64,000 nt of DNA from Ferrimonas sp. YFM (GTDB lineage: Bacteria > Pseudomonadota > Gammaproteobacteria > Enterobacterales > Shewanellaceae): NCBI RefSeq assembly GCF_030296015.1, contig NZ_AP027368.1, forward strand, positions 1,240,001-1,304,000, read 5' to 3'. Made by a program: the position numbers and the translations under genes. The notes beneath the pieces were generated by a model. It was not told where the DNA came from. It did not search any database and was given only the letters and a program-made list of their open reading frames with translations. Shown here in pieces: positions 1-8,888 of this stretch. Position 1 is the first letter of the stretch. The number at the start of each line of letters is the position of its first letter.

Positions 1-677
1 CATACATAATCCAACGCGGGGAGACGCTTAGTGAGGTGGTAAAGCGTGCAGGAGGTTTTACGGACTACGCATACCTCTACGGTGCTGTTTTTACACGTGA
101 GTCAATGAAGAAGCAAGAAGCTTTGGAAATTAAACGGGTTACTAATTCACTACGAAAAGAGATAGCTAACCGAACATTATCGCAGCAGGGAACATTTGCT
201 TCAGTAGCTGACACTGATGCTATGTTAGCTCAGTTAGAGCAAGTACAGCCTGTAGGCCGTTTAGTCATTGATCTCGAATCATTAATGCAAACTTCTAAAG
301 CTGACGATTTTCGTGTGGAAGCTGGTGATCTTTTATATATTCCGCCTATGAGACAGGTTGTATCCGTTATGGGCGAAGTTCAACATGCGACTGCACATAG
401 ATATGATGGTTCGCTTTCACTCGATGATTATATGAGAATGTCTGGTAATACTACACAACGTGCAGACGATAGTCGTACTTATGTTGTTCGCGCTGATGGA
501 TCTGTGATGTTGCCTGAGGATTCTTACTGGTTTGGTAGTGCGCAACAGCTTAAACCCGGTGATACCGTAATTGTGCCTCTTGATACAAATTATAAAGATA
601 ATCTAACTCTTTGGAGCCAAGTGACAAATATTATATATAACTCAGCGGTTGCGTTGTCTGCATTGAATGTACTGTAG
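1..677 (+). CDS. SLBB-domain polysaccharide export protein (Wza family), C-terminal part
   Basis: The reading frame is already open at base 3, so the gene starts before the window and only about 224 C-terminal residues are present. The visible part carries beta-grasp SLBB-type segments: one around GETLSEVVKRAGGFTDY at the very start, another beginning near DLLYIPPMRQVVSVMGEV. It ends with LKPGDTVIVPLD and a hydrophobic tail. Proteins of this family form the outer-membrane export channel for capsule or O-antigen polysaccharide. It is followed 92 bp later by a Wzz-type co-polymerase, the usual pairing. Which polysaccharide it exports cannot be told from the fragment. Confidence 0.85.
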   Translation, partial: YIIQRGETLSEVVKRAGGFTDYAYLYGAVFTRESMKKQEALEIKRVTNSLRKEIANRTLSQQGTFASVADTDAMLAQLEQVQPVGRLVIDLESLMQTSKADDFRVEAGDLLYIPPMRQVVSVMGEVQHATAHRYDGSLSLDDYMRMSGNTTQRADDSRTYVVRADGSVMLPEDSYWFGSAQQLKPGDTVIVPLDTNYKDNLTLWSQVTNIIYNSAVALSALNVL

Positions 678-769
678 GTTTTCCATATATTTCACTCATT
701 AAACTCGTAGGGATTATGTTCAGAACGAGCCTCGACTTACATTATTGAAGAGCCTAGACCTAGAACCTT

Positions 770-1741
770 ATGAATCAAAATAACTCTTTAATTAGAAATA
801 GTAGCGCAGATAACGCCGATGCTAACTTTACTAATGACGAAATCGATCTCCGAGATCTAATATCCGTCCTATGGGCGGGAAAGTTGTTAATCATTGTTAT
901 TACTACACTATTTGCTATTACAGGCTTGGTATATGCGTTGACTCAGCCTAATACTTATGTTTCTGAAGCGACACTGGTACCTGCGGCGTCAGAAGGAAGA
1001 TCCGGCTTAGCTGGTATGGCTGCTCAATTTGGAGGGTTAGCTTCTTTAGCTGGCATTAATTTAGGTGCTAGTGGTGGTGATGATACGACGATCGCACTGG
1101 CAACATTAGAATCAAGACAATTTATCAATGCGTTTATTACGAAACATCAATTATTAGTACCCTTGATGGCAAGTAAAAAATGGGATCGATCCACGGGTGA
1201 ACTGATTGTGGATGATGAATTGTATGATGTTGAAACCGATCAATGGGTTCGTGATGTTGATCTACCTAAAAAGCCAAAGCCGTCTGATTGGGAGGCATAT
1301 GAACAATTTAAAGAGGAAGTACTTAATGTTTCCCAGGCGAAAGACTCTGGTTTAGTAACCATTGAAGTAACTCACAACTCACCAATTATTGCACAGCAGT
1401 GGGCTACTTTATTAGTTGAAGATTTGAATGCTTGGATGAAGCAAAAATCCTTAATGGAAACTAAGCGCAACATTGCATATTTGACACAACAACTTGAAAA
1501 AACGTCTATTACTGAGATGCGTTCAGTCTTTTTTCAATTGATTGAAGATCAAACAAAACAGCTGATGTTAGCAGAAGTAGAAACCGAATTTTCATTTAGA
1601 ACCATTGATCCTGCAGTAGTGGCCGAAGAAAAAGCTGGACCCAAACGCGCGTTGATTTGTGCATTATCAGTACTACTTGGATTCATGCTCTCGGTTTTGA
1701 TAGTACTAGTTCGGAATTTTATCTACAAGGATAGTAATTGA
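770..1741 (+). CDS. wzz: Wzz-type polysaccharide chain-length determinant protein
   Basis: This 323-residue inner-membrane protein has the Wzz layout: a cytoplasmic N-terminus containing EIDLRDLISVLW, a first membrane helix at about residues 38-57, a large periplasmic region rich in coiled-coil sequence, and a second helix near residues 292-313. A PKRA motif lies just before the last helix, typical of the family. It has no fused tyrosine kinase domain, so it is the O-antigen type rather than a BY-kinase. It sets the modal chain length made by the Wzy polymerase, which is encoded 11 kb downstream. The start ATG at 770 precedes the polar N-terminus. Confidence 0.9.
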   Translation: MNQNNSLIRNSSADNADANFTNDEIDLRDLISVLWAGKLLIIVITTLFAITGLVYALTQPNTYVSEATLVPAASEGRSGLAGMAAQFGGLASLAGINLGASGGDDTTIALATLESRQFINAFITKHQLLVPLMASKKWDRSTGELIVDDELYDVETDQWVRDVDLPKKPKPSDWEAYEQFKEEVLNVSQAKDSGLVTIEVTHNSPIIAQQWATLLVEDLNAWMKQKSLMETKRNIAYLTQQLEKTSITEMRSVFFQLIEDQTKQLMLAEVETEFSFRTIDPAVVAEEKAGPKRALICALSVLLGFMLSVLIVLVRNFIYKDSN

Positions 1742-1984
1742 TATTGCTTAGAGCTCCGAATCCTTGTTCTAATAATACGATTTATAATGATATACCTGTG
1801 CTTGATGTTAATGTTTTTATAAAATTCAAGTGCTATTTTCAAAAACCAATTAGAAGTTCTAAAAGATCAGCTTTGAGTATGTTAAAGCTAGAGATTTTAT
1901 TTTCTAATGCTTGTAAAGTGATGTGATTACAATTTGTGATTCATCACATGACCTTATAATTTAGATGTTTAGTTAGGAACAGTT
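1742..1984 (+). other. Gap between wzz and rfbF, no gene seen
   Basis: This AT-rich stretch of 243 bp contains a 62-codon open frame with no recognisable family features. It probably carries a promoter for the following sugar genes, but I see no convincing boxes and no JUMPstart-like element. Confidence 0.4.
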
Positions 1985-2758
1985 ATGAAAGCAGTTATTC
2001 TTGCTGGGGGCTTAGGTACACGGTTAAGTGAGGAAACATCAACACGACCTAAACCAATGGTAGAGATTGGTGGAAAGCCGATATTATGGCATATAATGAA
2101 ACAGTATTCAGCGCATGGTATAACTGACTTTATTATTTGCTGTGGCTATAAAGGATATGTTATTAAAGAGTATTTTGCCAACTACTTCCTACACATGTCA
2201 GATGTCACATTTGATATGAAAGAAAATAAGATGGAGGTTCACCAAAAGCGAGCTGAGCCATGGACTGTGACATTGGTTGATACTGGTGATAATTCAATGA
2301 CTGGCGGCCGTCTAGGTAGAGTCCGAAAGTATGTTGAAAATGAAGAAGCGTTTTGCTTTACCTATGGTGATGGTGTTGGTGATATCAACATTACAGAAAG
2401 TATTGCTTTTCACCGTGCGCATGGTAAACAAGCCACATTGACAGCGACGTTTCCTCCAGGACGATTTGGCGCTCTTGATATGAACTCTGGCAAAGTAAAC
2501 TCGTTTAAAGAGAAACCGCGCGGAGATGGAGCAATGATCAATGGTGGTTTTTTTGTTTTGTCCCCTAAAGTTCTAGAGCATATTAGTGATGACAGTACTG
2601 TATGGGAACAAGAGCCTCTCAAAAATCTTGCTGAAAGCAATGAATTGATGGCCTTCGAACATCATGGTTTTTGGCAACCAATGGATACTCTACGGGACAA
2701 AGTGTATCTAGAAGAACTATGGAATAAAAATATGGCACCTTGGAAGATTTGGGAGTAA
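1985..2758 (+). CDS. rfbF: Glucose-1-phosphate cytidylyltransferase
   Basis: The 257-residue protein makes CDP-D-glucose from CTP and glucose-1-phosphate, the first step of CDP-deoxyhexose synthesis. It opens with the nucleotidyltransferase signature [19 protein letters not shown] and has [15 protein letters not shown] after it. The [11 protein letters not shown] segment supplies the metal-binding aspartates. Length is normal for RfbF/DdhA. It is 4 bp from rfbG, and the two are almost always paired, which makes the cytidylyl rather than thymidylyl assignment secure. Confidence 0.95.
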   Translation: MKAVILAGGLGTRLSEETSTRPKPMVEIGGKPILWHIMKQYSAHGITDFIICCGYKGYVIKEYFANYFLHMSDVTFDMKENKMEVHQKRAEPWTVTLVDTGDNSMTGGRLGRVRKYVENEEAFCFTYGDGVGDINITESIAFHRAHGKQATLTATFPPGRFGALDMNSGKVNSFKEKPRGDGAMINGGFFVLSPKVLEHISDDSTVWEQEPLKNLAESNELMAFEHHGFWQPMDTLRDKVYLEELWNKNMAPWKIWE

Positions 2759-2762
2759 TTTA

Positions 2763-3863
2763 ATGTTTAATAATATCTATAAGGATAAAAAGGTACTAGT
2801 CACCGGACACACTGGTTTTAAAGGTGCATGGTTAACTACTTGGCTCATTAAACTGGGTGCAAAAGTTGTTGGTGTATCAAAAGATATACCTACTACTCCC
2901 TCAATGTTTGAAGAACTTAAGCTTCAAAGTCAGATAGTACATTATAAAGAAGACATAAGAGATTTAGGCAAGATAACGCAAATTGTTGAAGGCGAGAAAC
3001 CTGATTTCTTGTTTCATCTTGCAGCGCAGCCGATAGTATCAACATCATACAGTGATCCTATTGAAACAATATCATCGAATGTTATGGGGACTGCCAACGT
3101 ATTAGAGGCGTTGAAAGTGTCAAACCATAAGTGCACCGCAGTTATTATTACAAGCGATAAAGCATATGATAACGTTGAGCAGGTTTGGGGATATAAAGAA
3201 GATGACATGATGGGAGGAAAAGACATTTATAGCGGAAGTAAAGGAGCTGCTGAACTTATAATTAAGTCTTACTTCCACTCATTTTTTAAAGCGGACCACT
3301 GTAAAGTTAAGCTCGCTATTGGCAGGGCTGGCAACGTTATTGGAGGCGGTGATTGGGCTAAAGATAGAATTGTCGTAGATTGTATGGAAGCTTGGAGTGA
3401 AAAGAGAAGCGTTGAGATCAGAAGCCCTGAAGCTACGCGTCCCTGGCAACATGTTCTGGAACCTCTGAGTGGATATTTGAATTTGGGACAAGCGTTGTAC
3501 TTCAATGATGAAATAAACGGAGAAGGATTTAACTTTGGCCCTAGAGCAGAACAAAATCATACAGTAAAACAGTTATTAGAAGATCTTAGCAAACATTGGA
3601 ATTTTGAGGACGTAAATCATGCGTTTACGGTCACTGATAACATTCCGTTTCATGAGGCGGGATTGTTAAAACTGAATTGTGATAAAGCTTTGTTTTATCT
3701 TCATTGGCAAGCAAACATGGCATATGAAGATACCATAAAGTTCACCAGTGAATGGTATTATGACTTTTATAACAGCGACAAGAATATATTAGACAAAACA
3801 ATTGAACAAATCTGTGATTATGAGCGTATGGCCTGCGAAAAAGGACTATCATGGACGGAGTAA
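2763..3863 (+). CDS. rfbG: CDP-glucose 4,6-dehydratase
   Basis: The 366-residue extended SDR enzyme turns CDP-glucose into CDP-4-keto-6-deoxyglucose. It has the NAD-binding motif TGHTGFKGAWL near residues 14-24, an HLAAQP segment, and an active site TSDKAYDN followed by YSGSKGAAE for the Tyr-x-x-x-Lys pair. ATRPWQHVLEPLSGYL is typical of RfbG. It lies between rfbF and an epimerase-like gene, and overlaps the latter by 13 bp, so the four genes are translationally linked. Confidence 0.95.
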   Translation: MFNNIYKDKKVLVTGHTGFKGAWLTTWLIKLGAKVVGVSKDIPTTPSMFEELKLQSQIVHYKEDIRDLGKITQIVEGEKPDFLFHLAAQPIVSTSYSDPIETISSNVMGTANVLEALKVSNHKCTAVIITSDKAYDNVEQVWGYKEDDMMGGKDIYSGSKGAAELIIKSYFHSFFKADHCKVKLAIGRAGNVIGGGDWAKDRIVVDCMEAWSEKRSVEIRSPEATRPWQHVLEPLSGYLNLGQALYFNDEINGEGFNFGPRAEQNHTVKQLLEDLSKHWNFEDVNHAFTVTDNIPFHEAGLLKLNCDKALFYLHWQANMAYEDTIKFTSEWYYDFYNSDKNILDKTIEQICDYERMACEKGLSWTE

Positions 3864-4258
3864 TATTAACGCCTCTTAGACGGATACATCACCCAAAAGG
3901 CGATATTTTACACGCAATGAAGCTCAGTGACTCTGGTTTTGATGGGTTCGGTGAAGCGTACTTTTCGTCTATTCATAAGTCGAATATAAAGGGCTGGAAA
4001 AAGCATACTCGAATGACTCTCAATTTAGTTGTGCCTCAAGGTGCGATTGAATTCGTAGTCTACAACGAGGAAAATCAACAGTTTTTCACGACCAAATTAT
4101 CAGAAGATAACTACCAGAGACTTACGGTTAAACCCAACCTTTGGTTAGCCTTTAAAGGAATCGAAGAAAATAATTTATTGCTAAATCTAGCTAGCATTGA
4201 GCATGACCCAACTGAGGCAGTAAGCTTGGATCTAGAGAGTATTAGATATGAGTGGTAG
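3851..4258 (+). CDS. Cupin sugar 3,5-epimerase-like protein (RfbC family)
   Basis: This 135-residue protein resembles short members of the dTDP-4-dehydrorhamnose 3,5-epimerase fold. Visible family-like stretches are LRRIHHPKGDILHAMK, GFGEAYFSSI, a GWKKH region with the expected histidine, and NLWLAFKGIEE. It is shorter than true RfbC (about 180 residues). It overlaps the end of rfbG by 13 bp and the next reductase by 11 bp. From context it probably epimerises CDP-4-keto-6-deoxyglucose. Epimerase plus reductase after rfbFG is the arrangement described for CDP-6-deoxy-L-altrose, so that sugar is a candidate product. The exact stereochemistry is an inference. Confidence 0.7.
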   Translation: MDGVILTPLRRIHHPKGDILHAMKLSDSGFDGFGEAYFSSIHKSNIKGWKKHTRMTLNLVVPQGAIEFVVYNEENQQFFTTKLSEDNYQRLTVKPNLWLAFKGIEENNLLLNLASIEHDPTEAVSLDLESIRYEW

Positions 4259-5117
4259 AAAAGTTTTAATTACTGGTTCTAATGGCATGCTAGGCAGTAG
4301 TCTGACAAAATTACTTCCTTACAAATTAATTGCTCTTAACTCTCAAGAGTTAGATATAACTGACTCAAATAAGTGTTTCGATGTTATTGAGAGAGAAAAG
4401 CCAAATATTATCATTCATACGGCTGCTTACACAGATGTAGAAGGCTGTGAATTGGATGCTGATAAAGCTTACAAGATAAACACAATTGGAACCCAAAATC
4501 TAGTAAACTGTTGTATTGATAAAGATATTCTTTTTATCTATATATCAAGCACAGGGATCTATGGAGAAAGTAAGGAAAAAGAACTTTATAATGAATTTGA
4601 TAAAGTTAATCCAACAACCATACATCATAAATCTAAATATGAAGCTGAGAAAATTGTTGAAAGACACTTAAGTAGATACCTGGTTCTTAGAACAGGATGG
4701 CTCTTTGGTGGCGACGTAGAGCATCGAAAGAACTTTGTTTATAAAAGATATCTAGAAGCAAAAAATACGAAAGAAATGTATAGCGATGAGTCTCAAATAG
4801 GCAATCCTACATATGTAAACGATTTGGTCGACCAAATTAAAGTATTAATAGAAGAAAACCAATATGGACTGTTTAACTGCGTAAACAAAGCCGAAGGAGT
4901 ATCTAGGTTTCATTATGTAAGCAAGATAATAGATAGCTTTAAACTGACTTGCGATGTGAAAAGAGCATCTAGCAAAGACTTTAAACGAGTTGCAAAAGTA
5001 TCTAAAAATGAGTCAGCTCAAAATTATAAGTTAGAGCTTTTGAAGCTTAATGTGATGAGTGATTGGGACAATTCTTTAGAAAAATACATTGCTGCATTGG
5101 AAAAGAAGATAGATTAG
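4248..5117 (+). CDS. NAD(P)-dependent 4-keto-sugar reductase (RfbD-like SDR)
   Basis: A 289-residue short-chain dehydrogenase with TGSNGMLGSSL at the nucleotide-binding loop, IIHTAAYTDVEGCE, an SSTGIYG segment and a YEAEK catalytic Tyr/Lys pair. RTGWLFGG and a QIGNPTYVNDL motif are also typical of RfbD-like reductases. Placed after rfbF, rfbG and the cupin epimerase, it most likely reduces the 4-keto group to finish a CDP-6-deoxyhexose. It overlaps the upstream gene by 11 bp. The identity of the final sugar is not decided by sequence. Confidence 0.8.
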   Translation: MSGRKVLITGSNGMLGSSLTKLLPYKLIALNSQELDITDSNKCFDVIEREKPNIIIHTAAYTDVEGCELDADKAYKINTIGTQNLVNCCIDKDILFIYISSTGIYGESKEKELYNEFDKVNPTTIHHKSKYEAEKIVERHLSRYLVLRTGWLFGGDVEHRKNFVYKRYLEAKNTKEMYSDESQIGNPTYVNDLVDQIKVLIEENQYGLFNCVNKAEGVSRFHYVSKIIDSFKLTCDVKRASSKDFKRVAKVSKNESAQNYKLELLKLNVMSDWDNSLEKYIAALEKKID

Positions 5118-5213
5118 TTCTAACACGTTATCCTGTAGGATGAAAATCTGAATATGTTCAGACCTAGATCTTTGTAAGTTGATGTTATATCAACCTCAAG
5201 GTTTGTTCCTGTT

Positions 5214-6602
5214 ATGAGCAATGGAGAGTCATTTTTTGTGCTAAAAAACATATCACTCTATGCTATATTTGGTGTTGTCGCAAAATCATTTTCATTGCTT
5301 ATAACCCCTATTATTGCACGTAGTCTATCTGTTGAGGACTTTGGTACTTATATCGTACTTGTTTCAGCTATAATGCTGATTCAGAGTGTTTTTCTATTTG
5401 GATTCGAAAGTTCATTAAATTACTTTTTTAATAAGTTTAAATCCGAAGTGAACAAAAAAACACTGGTCAGTACTCAGACCTTGTTTATATTGATAACTAC
5501 AGTAATTTCAGCATTGATTATAAGCTTAGTCTTATCCGATACTGTAGAAAATATCAATATAGTATTGACCTGGGGTGTGTTATCTGTAGTTGCTGTATAC
5601 TTTGCGACCTTGCTAAAGGTCGATATGAACGTTAGCGCGTACATAAAGAATCAGGTCCTTCAGTCCGTTTCACTATTATGCTTCATTTATTTACTCGTTG
5701 TTGCATTCTCGCAGTCATTGGAAGGTATAATATATGCAAATATAATAACCCTAATTCTATCGATTGTATTTACATACTTTTTTATTAAAAAGTACTTAGG
5801 TATGAGATTTAGTACAAAATTGCTTAAAAAAGTACTAATTTATGGTTTGCCTCTTATGCCATCCGGTGCTCTGCTATGGGCATCAATGCAGTTAGATAGG
5901 TATTTTATACTTTACTTCTTAGATGATCTTTCTCTTGGGATCTATTCATTTGCAATTGCAATTGTTATGATTCCGATGTTTTTAAAGACTGCAGTTAAAA
6001 GTGCCATCGATCCATTCATTATGAAAAGCTTTCATAAGGATGCTGTTAAAACAAAAAAAGTTATAAGTAACTATTTTTCACTAAACCTATTGGTGTTTAG
6101 CTTTTTATTTTTGCTCTTGTCACTATTTTCTCATGAAATAGTCCTACTAATGGGGGGGGTGAAGTATTTAGATTCAGTTCCATACATACCATGGCTGGTT
6201 TTAATTACATGTCTGACCACCTGCAATCAATACTTTATATATGGACTGAATTTTTCGAAACGGAATGCCTTCATTTTGAAAGGTCTTATATATATGTTAG
6301 TCATCAATGTCCTGCTAATGTTCTTTTTCATTAGAGGATTTGGTATTAATGGAGTCATAGCGGCAAGTTTCATAGCGAACGCGTTTTACACATTATATAT
6401 ATATAATAAGTCAAATAGTCTTTATCAAGTCAGTTATCAGACAAAGAAAAATACGTTAATTGTAGCTAGTGCATTACTTCTATTTTCTGTTAATCACTTC
6501 ATTTTTCCAGACGATTATTTTTTAAAATTTGTATCATTGTTCCTTTTTATTGCTGTGAATATTCGCAAACCTGTTATATCAAGAGATGCATTACATGATT
6601 GA
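5214..6602 (+). CDS. wzx: Polysaccharide flippase (Wzx family)
   Basis: The 462-residue protein is hydrophobic throughout, with about twelve to fourteen predicted membrane helices. It begins with ARSLSVEDFGTYIVL, the early loop typical of the MATE-like polysaccharide transporter family. It carries lipid-linked repeat units across the inner membrane. It stands alone after a 96-bp gap and overlaps the next gene. Low sequence conservation is normal for Wzx, so the call rests on topology, the N-terminal motif and the locus. Confidence 0.85.
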   Translation: MSNGESFFVLKNISLYAIFGVVAKSFSLLITPIIARSLSVEDFGTYIVLVSAIMLIQSVFLFGFESSLNYFFNKFKSEVNKKTLVSTQTLFILITTVISALIISLVLSDTVENINIVLTWGVLSVVAVYFATLLKVDMNVSAYIKNQVLQSVSLLCFIYLLVVAFSQSLEGIIYANIITLILSIVFTYFFIKKYLGMRFSTKLLKKVLIYGLPLMPSGALLWASMQLDRYFILYFLDDLSLGIYSFAIAIVMIPMFLKTAVKSAIDPFIMKSFHKDAVKTKKVISNYFSLNLLVFSFLFLLLSLFSHEIVLLMGGVKYLDSVPYIPWLVLITCLTTCNQYFIYGLNFSKRNAFILKGLIYMLVINVLLMFFFIRGFGINGVIAASFIANAFYTLYIYNKSNSLYQVSYQTKKNTLIVASALLLFSVNHFIFPDDYFLKFVSLFLFIAVNIRKPVISRDALHD

Positions 6603-7668
6603 AATTGAAGAAAAACTAAAGAGCGACATCGAAAAAATTAAAAAAATAACGTTATCCATGCTAAATAGAGACAACATAATTTCTATTTATTTATACGGAG
6701 GGTATGGAAGGGATGAGGGAAGCTGGGTATTGGAAAAAGAAGACGGCCAAACTCGTGTGAAGCCCTATAATGATTATGATATTGCTCTCATAGTAAAAAA
6801 TAAATTTTCACTTTCTGAATTGAGAAAGCTGGAAGATGAGTTGAAACAGCACTTAGAAGTGAAATGGATAGACCTATCACAGTATAAAACCATAAATTTA
6901 AAGTTATTCAAACCGACAATTAAAAATTATGACTTCAAATACGCATCAAAATGGATTTATGGTGATAAAGATGTATTAGGTAACATTCCGACCATAGATA
7001 GAAAATCTATTACGTTAAAAGATGTTGAGACTCTATATATTACAAGATTGTGGACATTGCTCGGCTCTTTCCCTGAAAAAGGGTTAGTCGAAATGTCAAA
7101 AGAAGAAGAGATGTTCTTCAGAAATCAAATGGCTAAGTCCATTCTTGCGATTGTCGATAATATCTTAGTTTTAAATAAAGATTATGATGCAAGTTATATA
7201 AAAAGAGTTAAAATCTTAGAAAATCACTCAAATGACAATGATCTATTAGATTTGTCTAAATGGGCATTAGAAGAAAAGCTCTTCCCCAAAAGCGAAGGAA
7301 TGAGTGCTGAACAAGTAAAGGAATTATACGAAAAAGTTAACACCTTATACTTTAAGTATTTCTACTCGACCTTAAGCTTGTATTATAAGAGAAAAATAGA
7401 ACGACCAGAGGATATAGATAAGTATATTATTTATAATCCTATGGACCTTATTAAGAGAAAAATTAAGAAGTTTGTACTCAATGATGAGCGACGTGAGTTG
7501 AATATGCATCTTTCAATCTTGCAGGGATATATAGGATATTACTATTTTAATATGACTAAAGAACATGCTGACAAAATTAAAATGGTAATGAAAAAAGAGT
7601 TTAATTTCTTTTCCGATGATATGGATGAAATCAGATTGAAGGTGGCAGATTTGAGGGCGGGACTTTGA
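6595..7668 (+). CDS. Nucleotidyltransferase-fold protein of unknown role
   Basis: About 357 residues. The first third carries a minimal polymerase-beta-type nucleotidyltransferase signature: YGGYGRDEGSW, then NDYDIALIV with the paired acidic residues, then a further aspartate in KWIDLS. The remainder is helical, charged and unlike anything I recognise. I prefer the ATG at 6595, because AAGAG lies 9 bp upstream, over the in-frame ATG at 6586. It overlaps the wzx end and is itself overlapped by the next gene (TTGA). The tight coupling to a phosphatase-superfamily gene suggests the two add and remove, or jointly process, a phosphorylated or nucleotidyl group on the polysaccharide. That role is inferred. 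Confidence 0.6.
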   Translation: MIEIEEKLKSDIEKIKKITLSMLNRDNIISIYLYGGYGRDEGSWVLEKEDGQTRVKPYNDYDIALIVKNKFSLSELRKLEDELKQHLEVKWIDLSQYKTINLKLFKPTIKNYDFKYASKWIYGDKDVLGNIPTIDRKSITLKDVETLYITRLWTLLGSFPEKGLVEMSKEEEMFFRNQMAKSILAIVDNILVLNKDYDASYIKRVKILENHSNDNDLLDLSKWALEEKLFPKSEGMSAEQVKELYEKVNTLYFKYFYSTLSLYYKRKIERPEDIDKYIIYNPMDLIKRKIKKFVLNDERRELNMHLSILQGYIGYYYFNMTKEHADKIKMVMKKEFNFFSDDMDEIRLKVADLRAGL

Positions 7669-8888
7669 GCGATAACAAAGTTATATTGGTACTGGTTGAT
7701 GCATTGAGAAGTGACTACATCACAGAAGAGGATTCTCCATTTTTATATGACTTCTCAAGAAAAAACAAATATTGTAAACATGTAACCCAAAGCCGTTCTT
7801 TTTGCGAGAGAGCAGAAATTTTTACTGGCTTATCTCCTCGAGAGTCTGGATATTTTACCGCTATAGGCTATTGTCCAGATGAATCTCCATTTAAAAATAT
7901 GAAAATACTAATGGTGTTTTCATTCTTCGAAAAACTTTTTGGTAGAAGCAGATATTCCAGGGCGGTAAAGAACAGAGTTTTGCGATTCTTAACTAGAAAA
8001 AAGCAAAATGGTATGCGCAGTTACTCTATTCCTACTGAGATATTAAAGTACTTCTCTCTTACTGAAGATAAGTTCGATTTTAGAGACGAACGTGCATTTG
8101 ATGGTAAAGACAATATTTTCAAAGATTGCAGAGATAGAGGGCTAAAAATTTACTATGATTCTTTTACTGCTTTAAACTTTACCAAGTCATCTTCTGATGA
8201 CTGCAGATTAGCAATGGTTGAGGATAACATAAACTCTGATTATAACTTATATCTAACGTATATAGGTGTGATGGATAGTTGTGCTCATACTTATGGGCCT
8301 CAGAGTGACGAAAGAAAGCAAGAACTAAAAAATCTTGATCGTAAGCTCAAAATCTTTTATGAGAATGTCATTTCGAAAAACAAGAATGCGAAATTTATTT
8401 TCCTCGGCGATCATGGAATGGCCGATGTTCATACGGAAATAGATATCGGAAAAGAGATCGAAAATATAGCCATCGAAAATCATTTTACTCTTGGCAAGGA
8501 TTATATTTATTTCCTAGATTCCACGATGCTCAGAATTTGGTACTTGAATAAGAGAGCTCTTGAGGTCATAGACGAAAAGATCAAGCAAAATAAGAGTCTA
8601 AAAAGTAATGGGATCTTTGTTAATGAAGAGACTGCAATAAAGGAAGAAATACCCTTTCCCGATGAGCGATATGGGCATACTCTTTGGATGGCTAATTTGG
8701 GAGTGTTGGTGTTTCCTGACTTTTTTCACAGTTCCAAAGCATATAAAGGAATGCATGGGTATAACATCGACGATATAAGTAGTAAGGGGACTTGCATAGT
8801 TTCGTCAGATAGCTATGAATACGTTAATAACATAAAACTAACGGATGTATATAGCATACTTAAAGAAGAGTTGGATATAAATTCATGA
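7665..8888 (+). CDS. Alkaline-phosphatase-superfamily (phosphodiesterase/sulfatase-like) protein
   Basis: The 407-residue protein shows the metal-dependent hydrolase pattern. VLVDALRSDYI near the N-terminus gives the first metal aspartate, AEIFTGLSPRESG a candidate Thr nucleophile, and MDSCAHTYGPQSDE and FLGDHGM the Asp/His ligands. GHTLW and a late GMHGYN follow. It has no signal peptide or membrane helix. The start is TTG, overlapping the upstream stop. Members cleave or transfer phosphate esters. In this locus it could process a phosphoryl decoration together with the upstream nucleotidyltransferase. Substrate unknown. Confidence 0.65.
   Translation: MSDNKVILVLVDALRSDYITEEDSPFLYDFSRKNKYCKHVTQSRSFCERAEIFTGLSPRESGYFTAIGYCPDESPFKNMKILMVFSFFEKLFGRSRYSRAVKNRVLRFLTRKKQNGMRSYSIPTEILKYFSLTEDKFDFRDERAFDGKDNIFKDCRDRGLKIYYDSFTALNFTKSSSDDCRLAMVEDNINSDYNLYLTYIGVMDSCAHTYGPQSDERKQELKNLDRKLKIFYENVISKNKNAKFIFLGDHGMADVHTEIDIGKEIENIAIENHFTLGKDYIYFLDSTMLRIWYLNKRALEVIDEKIKQNKSLKSNGIFVNEETAIKEEIPFPDERYGHTLWMANLGVLVFPDFFHSSKAYKGMHGYNIDDISSKGTCIVSSDSYEYVNNIKLTDVYSILKEELDINS

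Noticed and set aside
1738-1926. 62-codon frame after wzz
   Set aside because: No ribosome-binding site or family features, and it begins inside the wzz stop region.
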